From an uncultured Verrucomicrobiales bacterium (lineage in GTDB: Bacteria > Verrucomicrobiota > Verrucomicrobiia > Verrucomicrobiales > Akkermansiaceae): a DNA stretch of 5,113 bases. Of the stretch, positions 1 to 5,113 are shown in pieces (the first letter of the stretch is position 1; each line of letters opens with the position of its first letter). The stretch lies in contig CALFTQ010000131.1 in assembly GCA_937916135.1 (NCBI GenBank), positions 1 through 5,113 of the forward strand, read 5' to 3'. The position numbers and the translations under genes were made by a program. Below the pieces are notes generated by a model that searched no databases, was not told where the DNA came from, and saw only the letters and a list, made by a program, of their open reading frames with translations.

Positions 1-26
1 CTTCTTCCAAAATGTTGCTGATGTTT

Positions 27-77
27 CTATTGCTTACCAAATCTTTGGGACACGCGTGACCGCCGGATAGCGTTCAT
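27..77 (-). CDS. Possible 16-residue peptide with a strong Shine-Dalgarno sequence; not recognised
   Basis: This reading frame encodes MNAIRRSRVSQRFGKQ and ends with TAG. The only support is the AAGGAGG placed five bases before its ATG, a better ribosome site than that of gyrA. The peptide is basic, with four Arg (two consecutive CGG codons, CGC and AGA) and one Lys in 16 residues, and has no hydrophobic stretch, so it is not a membrane or signal peptide. It could be a leader peptide for a minus-strand gene starting beyond the left edge; a weak GGAAG lies near the edge (about 4-8, minus-strand sense). It could equally be chance. The same frame stays open upstream through the hairpin array to 209, but that part looks like translated repeat rather than protein. 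I do not recognise a family. Confidence 0.25.
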   Translation of the reverse strand: MNAIRRSRVSQRFGKQ

Positions 78-82
78 CGGAA

Positions 83-89
83 CCTCCTT
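83..89 (-). promoter_or_regulatory. Perfect Shine-Dalgarno sequence AAGGAGG
   Basis: Read on the minus strand, AAGGAGG is followed by TTCCG and then ATG (77-75), a five-base spacing that suits ribosome binding. It is the only consensus ribosome site I find in the non-coding part of the window, and it implies that something on the minus strand is translated just beyond the hairpin array. Whether that is only the 16-codon frame or a leader for a gene to the left cannot be told from here. No convincing minus-strand promoter is visible between the gyrA terminator and this site. Confidence 0.4.
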
Positions 90-110
90 GACAAAGCGCC
101 ACTGGAATAA

Positions 111-187
111 ACGATATCCGGCTAGCGCCGGACGATATCTTGCCTGCGGCAAGACGATATCCGCCCTGCGGGCGGACTTGGGGCAAG
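111..187. repeat. Tandem array of three covarying small hairpins with an ACGATAT spacer, plus a weaker fourth
   Basis: The heptamer ACGATAT occurs at 111-117, 132-138 and 154-160, spaced 21 and 22 bases apart. Each copy leads straight into a small perfect hairpin: TCCGGC/GCCGGA (117-122 with 127-132, loop TAGC), TCTTGCC/GGCAAGA (138-144 with 148-154, loop TGC) and TCCGCCC/GGGCGGA (160-166 with 170-176, loop TGC). The stems differ from each other on both arms together, so pairing is kept while sequence changes. A shorter CTTG/CAAG hairpin with loop GGG follows at 177-187 without the spacer. Each of the three spacers makes a GATATC with the first stem base. The array lies between the gyrA terminator and the left edge. 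Its role is unknown: it could be a REP-like palindromic element, a structured leader of a minus-strand gene further left, or a protein-binding site. No T run follows any hairpin, so these are not simple terminators. Confidence 0.75.
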
Positions 188-190
188 ATG

Positions 191-238
191 GAAGAAAAAA
201 CGCAACCACCCCGCCGGCCGGGGAGGCAGGCGGGGTGG
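191..238 (-). terminator. Rho-independent terminator of the gyrBA operon
   Basis: A perfect 10-bp inverted repeat pairs CCACCCCGCC (206-215) with GGCGGGGTGG (229-238). Past a single G/A mismatch the stem continues with three more pairs (217-219 with 225-227), leaving a 5-base loop. Read on the minus strand, the hairpin begins 33 bases after the gyrA stop codon and is followed by TTGCG, then six T residues (200 to 195) and CTTC. The five-base gap before the T run is slightly long but acceptable. No T run follows the hairpin on the plus strand, so it acts in one direction, ending gyrA transcription. Confidence 0.85.
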
Positions 239-271
239 CACTTATGAGTTGGTCAATCTGGCGAATGAGCC

Positions 272-2875
272 TTACTCCTGGGGAGCTTCGGCCTCATCGG
301 CGGGGGCGGAGTCGCCTTCCGGGGCTTCGGTGGCTTCCTCCTCATCCTCATCGTCATCGGGGATGACGAGGGTGATTTCCTGGATGGATTCCTTGCCATC
401 CAGCGTGATGAGTTTCACGCCCTGGGTGGCGCGGCCGGTCTCGCGGATGGTATCGACCTTCATGCGGACGGACTGGCCGCCGGTGGTCATAATCATGAGC
501 TCATCGGCATCCGTCACGGTGGTGGCGGAGACGACGCGGCCGGTCTTATCCGTGCAGTTCATGGTCTTGATACCGATACCACCGCGGCTCTGCGGGCGGT
601 ATTCATCGAAGGGCGTGCGCTTGCCGAGACCATTCTCGGAAACCACGAGCAGGTTGGCATCCTGCTGCACCACGGCCAGGGCCACCACATAGTCGCCCTC
701 GCGCAGCTTGATACCACGCACACCGATGGTGTTGCGGCCCTGGGCACGCATATCGCTCTCGCTGAAGCGGATGCTCATGCCATCGTGCGTGACGAGCACC
801 ACTTCATCCGAGCCGGAGGTGAGGGCGGCATTCACGAGTGTGTTGCCTTCCTCCAGGTTGATGGCGATGATACCGGCCTTGCGGTAGTTCACGAAGTCGT
901 TGAGGGCGGTCTTCTTCACCGTGCCGTCCTTGGTGGCGAACACCACGTTGCCGGAATCCTCCGCAAAGGTGATATCCTTGCCATCCTCGCTCACGCGGCG
1001 TTCCAGGCGCAGAATGGCGGCGATGCGCTCATCCGCCTGCATATCCAGCAGGTTCTTGATGGAGCGGCCCTGGGCGCTGCGGGCGGCCTCGTCAATCTCG
1101 TACACGCGCTCCACGTACACACGGCCGGTATTCGTGAAGAACATGATGTAGTCATGATTCTGGGCGGCGAAGAGGTGCTCCACGAAGTCGTTGGCATCCT
1201 TCTTGCTCTTGGTCGTGGCGGCCTTGATACCCTTGCCGCCGCGGGCCTGCAGGCGGTACTCATCCGAGTTCGTGCGCTTGATGTAGCCGCTGTGCGTGAT
1301 GGTCACAATCATGGAATCGTTCGGGATGAGGTCCTCGATGGCCATGTCGCCCTCGAACGGGATGATGTGGGTCATGCGCGGGGTGGCATACTTCTCCTTG
1401 ATGACGCGCAGCTCGTCCTTCACAATGCCGAGCACGCGGCTCTCATTGGCCAGGATGTCCAGGTAGTCCTCGATGAGCTCCAGCAGCTTCTTGTACTCAT
1501 CGGAAATCTTGTCGTTTTCCAGAGCGGTGAGCTGGTAGAGACGGAGTTCCAGAATGGCATTCACCTGACGCTCGGTGAAGATGTATTTATCCCCCTGCAC
1601 GGAGGGCTGGCTGTGGATGAGGATACCCAGGCCGCGGGCCAGCTCCACCGGGAAGCTGAACTGCATGAGTCGGTTGCGGGCGTCCTCGCGGTTCTTCGAA
1701 TCGCGGATGATGCGGATGAACTCATCCATGTTGGCCAGGGCAATGAGGTAAGCCTCCAACACCTCGGCGCGGTCCTCAGCCTTGCGGAGCAGGAACTTCG
1801 TGCGGCGCACCACCACCTCGCGGCGGTGCTCCACGTAAAAGTTGATGGCATCCTTCATGGTGAGCACCTTCGGGCGTCCCTCGTGAATGGCCAGCATGTT
1901 CACGGAGAAGGAAGTCTCCATGCTGGTGAGCTTGTAAAGCTGGTTGATGACCACCTGCGGGCGGGCATCGCGCTTCAGCTCAATCTCGATGTAGTCCGTC
2001 AGGTCGCGCATACCGGCAATATCGGTGATAATCTTATCACGCACCAGCTCGGCAATGCGTTCCTGCAGCACAGCGCGGTTCACGCCGTAGGGCACATCGG
2101 AAATGTGGATGAACTCACGACCGTTCTCGTTGGTCACCACCTCCATCTTGCCACGCATGCGCACGCTGCCGCGGCCGGTGCGGAAGTAGCTGTCAATCCC
2201 CTTGTAACCCAGCACATAGCCGCCGGTGGGGAAGTCCGGGCCCTTGATGTAGGCACGCAGGGCCTCACTGGTGATGAGGGGATTATCGATATAGGCGCAG
2301 ATGCCGTCCACCACTTCACCCAGGTTGTGCGGAGCCATGTTGGTGGCCATGCCCACGGCAATACCCGTGCCGCCATTCACCAGCAGGTTCGGGAAGGCAG
2401 AGGGGAACACCACGGGCTCGGTGAGGCGGTTATCATAGTTCGGCTGGAAATCCACCGTATCCTTGTCCAGGTCATCCATGAGGGCCACACCCAGATGGCT
2501 CAGCTTGGCCTCGGTGTATCGCATAGCGGCGGGCGGGTCGCCTTCCGGCGTACCGAAGTTACCCTGTCCCTGCACCAGGATGTCGCGCATGTTCCAGGGC
2601 TGGGCCATGGTCACCAGCGTGCCGTAGGCGGACTGGTCACCGTGCGGGTGATAGTTACCGATGGTGTCACCCACGATTTTACCGCACTTGATTGTGCCCT
2701 TGCTGGGCACCAGGCCGAGCTCATGCATGGCGTAGAGCACGCGGCGCTGGGAGGGCTTGAGGCCGTCGCGGGCGTCCGGCAGGGCGCGGGAGATAATCAC
2801 CGACATGGAGTAATCCAGGAAGCTGCGGGAAACCTCCTCGGCCACGTCTACCGGGCGAATTCTTGTTTCACTCAT
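272..2875 (-). CDS. gyrA: DNA gyrase subunit A (GyrA), complete
   Basis: GyrA cuts and reseals both DNA strands and wraps DNA to set the direction of supercoiling, working with GyrB. The 867-residue protein is close to the usual length. The breakage-reunion domain covers about residues 8-500: HPHGD at 76-80, the active-site Arg119-Tyr120 in MRYTE (E. coli Arg121-Tyr122), Ile172 in GTGIAVGM (E. coli DNA-intercalating Ile174), and a C-gate region with LRLYQLTALE at 444-453. The C-terminal beta-pinwheel spans about 505-835 and carries the GyrA box QARGGKG at 543-549, which marks gyrase rather than ParC; a similar QSRGGIG lies at 762-768. The protein ends in an acidic tail (about 838-867). The ATG at 2875 gives the standard N-terminus just before the conserved DVAEEVSRSFLDYSMSVI block. 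Positions matching E. coli Ser83 and Asp87 are Gln81 and Gly85, which suggests reduced quinolone sensitivity (inference). It lies 25 bp after gyrB and is followed by a terminator. Confidence 0.98.
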   Translation of the reverse strand: MSETRIRPVDVAEEVSRSFLDYSMSVIISRALPDARDGLKPSQRRVLYAMHELGLVPSKGTIKCGKIVGDTIGNYHPHGDQSAYGTLVTMAQPWNMRDILVQGQGNFGTPEGDPPAAMRYTEAKLSHLGVALMDDLDKDTVDFQPNYDNRLTEPVVFPSAFPNLLVNGGTGIAVGMATNMAPHNLGEVVDGICAYIDNPLITSEALRAYIKGPDFPTGGYVLGYKGIDSYFRTGRGSVRMRGKMEVVTNENGREFIHISDVPYGVNRAVLQERIAELVRDKIITDIAGMRDLTDYIEIELKRDARPQVVINQLYKLTSMETSFSVNMLAIHEGRPKVLTMKDAINFYVEHRREVVVRRTKFLLRKAEDRAEVLEAYLIALANMDEFIRIIRDSKNREDARNRLMQFSFPVELARGLGILIHSQPSVQGDKYIFTERQVNAILELRLYQLTALENDKISDEYKKLLELIEDYLDILANESRVLGIVKDELRVIKEKYATPRMTHIIPFEGDMAIEDLIPNDSMIVTITHSGYIKRTNSDEYRLQARGGKGIKAATTKSKKDANDFVEHLFAAQNHDYIMFFTNTGRVYVERVYEIDEAARSAQGRSIKNLLDMQADERIAAILRLERRVSEDGKDITFAEDSGNVVFATKDGTVKKTALNDFVNYRKAGIIAINLEEGNTLVNAALTSGSDEVVLVTHDGMSIRFSESDMRAQGRNTIGVRGIKLREGDYVVALAVVQQDANLLVVSENGLGKRTPFDEYRPQSRGGIGIKTMNCTDKTGRVVSATTVTDADELMIMTTGGQSVRMKVDTIRETGRATQGVKLITLDGKESIQEITLVIPDDDEDEEEATEAPEGDSAPADEAEAPQE

Positions 2876-2900
2876 AATTCAGTAAGAAATCGGTTAGGGG
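2876..2900 (-). promoter_or_regulatory. gyrB-gyrA spacer and gyrA start region without a Shine-Dalgarno sequence
   Basis: Read along the genes, 25 bases lie between the gyrB TAA and the gyrA ATG. The stretch just before the ATG is TTTCTTACTGAATT, which has no AGGAGG-like core at any usable distance. No promoter elements are evident in so short a gap, so gyrA is most likely transcribed from upstream of gyrB. Its translation may depend on ribosomes finishing gyrB nearby, or on an A/T-rich unstructured start; both are inference. The N-terminal homology of GyrA leaves little doubt about the start itself. Confidence 0.6.
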
Positions 2901-5113
2901 TTACACATCGAGGTTGCGGACGTTGAGGGCGTTGTCCTCAATGAAGCGGCGGCGGGGTTCCACCAGGTCACCCATGAGGATGGTGAACATCTTGTCCGCC
3001 TGCATGGCGTTGTCATCGTCCAGACGCACGCGGAGCAGCTCGCGTTTCTCCGGGTCCATGGTGGTGGCATACAGGTCCTTGGCGTCCATTTCACCCAGAC
3101 CCTTGAATCGGGTGATAGTCACGCTGCGGCCACCGATTTCCAGCACCTTGGACAGAATATCGCCCACGAAGAAGATGGGCGTGACGGTGTTGCGGGCGTT
3201 CTCCACCAGCTCGTACACCGGCTCGTCATCGGAAAGCAGGCGGGCGGGGTCGATGCCGAGTTCCTCCAGGCGGGCCAGCACGCGGGTGATGGCCATGGCC
3301 TCGTGCAGCTCATGCAGCAGGGCGCGGCGGCTGGGGCCCTCGCGCACCGGCAGCGGGTTGGCAGCCAGTTCTTCCTCGCTGGGCTCACCGAAGAGGAAGA
3401 GGTCGCGGTTCTCATCGGAGAAGGCGGTAAGCTCTTCCATGGACTGGAAGTACTTCACCTCCTCATCGTTGCCGCAGCGCACCTTCACCAGGTACTGCGG
3501 GAAAGCGCCATTGCCGGCACGGTGGCGCAGCAGGTCCTTGAAGTCGCCGCCATGCTGGGCCACGCTGCCCTCGTACTTCTGCAGGTTGATGAGCGTCTCC
3601 AGAATCGCCATGAGCGAATCAGCATCGAACTCGCGGCTCTTGTCCGGGGTGCGCAGGGTCACATCACCGGCGCCCAGGGAGATGAGCTTGCGGTTCAGGG
3701 AAACCTCGTCCTGCACGTACTGCTCCACCTTACGGTGAATCACGCGGTACAGCGGCGGCTGGGCAATGTACAGATAGCCCGCGCGCACCAGCTGCGGCAT
3801 GTGGCGGCAGAAGAGGGTGAGCAGCAGCGTGCAGATGTGGGAGCCGTCCACGTCGGCATCAGCCATGAGGATAATCTTGTGATAACGCACCTTGTTCAGG
3901 TCGAAGGAACCTTCACCCTCGCCATCGCCGATACCGGCGCCGATGGCGGTGATGATGTTCTGAATCGTCTCGCTGCCCAGGGCTTTATCCAGGCGGGCCT
4001 TCTCCACGTTGAGAATCTTACCGCGCAGCGGCAGAATGGCCTGCGTGCGGCGGTCGCGGCCCATCTTGGCGGAACCACCTGCGGAGTCACCCTCCACAAT
4101 GAAGAGCTCGCTGAGCTTCGGGTCGCGGCAGGAGCAGTCTGCCAGCTTGCCGGGCAGGCCACCGCCCACCGTCATGGCGCTCTTGCGCACGCTTTCGCGG
4201 GCCTTGCGGGCGGCCTCGCGGGCGCGGGAGGCGATAAGGCAGCGGTCGATGATGGTCTTGGCAACGGCGGGGTTCTCCTCGAAGTATTCCTTGAGCTCCT
4301 CGTACACCACGCTGCTCACCACACCTTCGATTTCAGTGTTCACGAGCTTATCCTTCGTCTGGGAGGAGAAGCGCGGGTTGGGCATCTTCACGGAGATGAC
4401 GGCCACCAGGCCTTCGCGCACATCGTCGCCGTTCAGGCTGGGGTCCTTATCCTTGAGCAGGTTGTTGCTCTTGGCGTAGTTGTTGATGGCGCGGGTCAGC
4501 GAGCTGCGGAAACCGGAAAGGTGCGTTCCGCCATCCGCATTGAAAATGGAGTTGGCGTAGCACTGGATCTGGTAGCGGTCGCTGTCGTTGTACTGCATCA
4601 CCACGTCCACAATCACATCGTCCTCCATGGTCTTGCCGTCGTACTCCACCTCGATGTGGCGCACGCCGCTCATGGCGATAGGCTCTGCGGTGATGAGGGT
4701 CTTGTTCTCGCCCAGCTGCTTCACGAACTCACGGATACCGTCCGCATAGTAGAAGGTCTCCGTGCGCTCCTGGCCGCTGCGCTCGTCCACCAGTTCGATG
4801 ACGAGGCCGGGGTTCAGGAAGGCGAGCTCGCGCAGGCGGCGGGCCAGCAGGTCAAACTTGAATTCCGTGGTGTCGGTGAAGATGGTCGGGTCCGGCAGGA
4901 AGGTGATGGCGGTGCCGGTCTGTCCCTCCGGGCAAGTGCCCACCACATGCAGTTTCTCGGTGGTCTTGCCGCGCTCGAAAGTAATGACGTGGCGTTTGCC
5001 GTCGCGGCGCACTTCGGCCTTGAAGAAATCGGAAAGGGCATTCACACACTTGGCACCCACACCGTGCAGACCGCCGGAATACTTGTACGCACCTTGGCCG
5101 AACTTACCACCGG
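2901..5113 (-). CDS. gyrB: DNA gyrase subunit B (GyrB), 5' end beyond the window
   Basis: GyrB is the ATPase and TOPRIM subunit of the A2B2 gyrase, which supercoils DNA in the cytoplasm. The open frame runs off the right edge; the GTG near 5060 is an internal Val codon inside the conserved GGLHGVG motif, not a start. The 736 visible residues begin at the equivalent of E. coli residue 101, so the whole protein is probably about 835 residues. Numbering visible residues from 1: GGLHGVG of the ATP lid at 13-19; Arg36 and Thr67 match E. coli Arg136 and Thr165, the aminocoumarin-site residues; QTK at 251-253 has the ATP-contacting Lys; EGDSAGG at 340-346 has the TOPRIM Glu; PLRGKILNVEKAR at 361-373; DADVDGSH at 418-425 has the metal-binding Asp residues; RFKGLGEM at 668-675; EPRRRFIEDNAL near the end. 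About 210 residues separate PPLYRV (452-457) from RFKGLGEM, so the long Gram-negative-type insertion is present. An Arg usual after SHI is Cys427. The gyrA pairing supports gyrB over parE. Confidence 0.98.
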   Translation of the reverse strand, partial: GGKFGQGAYKYSGGLHGVGAKCVNALSDFFKAEVRRDGKRHVITFERGKTTEKLHVVGTCPEGQTGTAITFLPDPTIFTDTTEFKFDLLARRLRELAFLNPGLVIELVDERSGQERTETFYYADGIREFVKQLGENKTLITAEPIAMSGVRHIEVEYDGKTMEDDVIVDVVMQYNDSDRYQIQCYANSIFNADGGTHLSGFRSSLTRAINNYAKSNNLLKDKDPSLNGDDVREGLVAVISVKMPNPRFSSQTKDKLVNTEIEGVVSSVVYEELKEYFEENPAVAKTIIDRCLIASRAREAARKARESVRKSAMTVGGGLPGKLADCSCRDPKLSELFIVEGDSAGGSAKMGRDRRTQAILPLRGKILNVEKARLDKALGSETIQNIITAIGAGIGDGEGEGSFDLNKVRYHKIILMADADVDGSHICTLLLTLFCRHMPQLVRAGYLYIAQPPLYRVIHRKVEQYVQDEVSLNRKLISLGAGDVTLRTPDKSREFDADSLMAILETLINLQKYEGSVAQHGGDFKDLLRHRAGNGAFPQYLVKVRCGNDEEVKYFQSMEELTAFSDENRDLFLFGEPSEEELAANPLPVREGPSRRALLHELHEAMAITRVLARLEELGIDPARLLSDDEPVYELVENARNTVTPIFFVGDILSKVLEIGGRSVTITRFKGLGEMDAKDLYATTMDPEKRELLRVRLDDDNAMQADKMFTILMGDLVEPRRRFIEDNALNVRNLDV

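Noticed and set aside
88..118. A plus-strand promoter with TTGACA at 88-93
   Set aside because: The -35 match is perfect, but the best -10 candidates (AACGAT with a 16-base spacer, GATATC with 19) match only three of six positions. No plus-strand gene follows, and the same bases are better explained as the reverse of the AAGGAGG site and the repeat spacer.
111..187. CRISPR array
   Set aside because: The repeating part is only about seven bases, the intervening segments are themselves palindromes, and the period is 21-22 bases, too short for repeat-spacer units.
78..209. A 60-residue minus-strand protein beginning at 209
   Set aside because: Its upstream 44 codons run from the terminator hairpin through the hairpin array, giving Arg/Ala-rich repeat-derived sequence; only the final 16 codons have a ribosome site.
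785..2926. A 713-codon plus-strand open frame lying opposite gyrA
   Set aside because: It is codon-aligned with gyrA on the other strand, so it stays open merely because gyrA avoids TTA, CTA and TCA codons. Its product is His- and Val-rich low-quality sequence with no family likeness. GyrA homology explains the region fully.
2914..3738. A 274-codon plus-strand frame opposite gyrB, and similar shorter frames inside both genes
   Set aside because: These are Ser/Arg-rich shadow frames of G+C-rich coding sequence, without credible starts or domains.
5004..5006. Loss of the aminocoumarin-contact Arg in GyrB
   Set aside because: A first alignment suggested Val at the E. coli Arg136 position, but counting residues from the start of E. 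coli GyrB places Arg136 in the QREGK segment, which matches the conserved RRDGK here.
4996..5060. The GTG at 5060 as the gyrB start
   Set aside because: The frame continues upstream to the window edge with conserved GyrB sequence (GGKF...YKYSGGLHG), so the gene extends beyond the window.
272..5113. parC/parE (topoisomerase IV) instead of gyrA/gyrB
   Set aside because: The A subunit has a GyrA box and a full-length pinwheel domain, which point to gyrase.

Overview
The window holds the end of a gyrB gene and a complete gyrA gene. Both lie on the minus strand, in the order gyrB then gyrA, and together encode DNA gyrase, the ATP-driven type IIA topoisomerase that adds negative supercoils. gyrB runs off the right edge (its N-terminal part, about 100 residues by comparison with E. 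coli GyrB, is missing). gyrA follows after 25 bp, so the two are very probably one transcription unit. A strong hairpin followed by a T-rich tract ends the unit just after gyrA.

The organism is a G+C-rich bacterium. GyrB carries a long E. coli-sized insertion between its TOPRIM core and C-terminal tail, and GyrA has the 'HPHGDQ' and 'EGDPPAAMRYTEA' style of breakage-reunion domain. From memory of such proteins this fits the Planctomycetota-Verrucomicrobiota-Chlamydiota group, perhaps a Verrucomicrobiota member. That assignment is inference; no search was run.

Layout from left to right: 1-110, a short region with one doubtful 16-codon minus-strand reading frame preceded by a perfect Shine-Dalgarno sequence; 111-187, a tandem array of small hairpins whose stems differ in sequence but keep their pairing, separated by a constant ACGATAT spacer; 191-238, the gyrBA terminator; 272-2875, gyrA; 2876-2900, a gene spacer with no recognisable Shine-Dalgarno sequence; 2901-5113, gyrB (partial).

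Most of the window is ordinary housekeeping DNA, and I see no new defence, mobile or biosynthetic system. The points most worth a second look are the covarying hairpin array beyond the gyrA terminator and the GyrA quinolone-contact positions, where the usual Ser and Asp/Glu are Gln and Gly. A third is a Cys in place of the usual Arg directly after the GyrB metal-binding motif.
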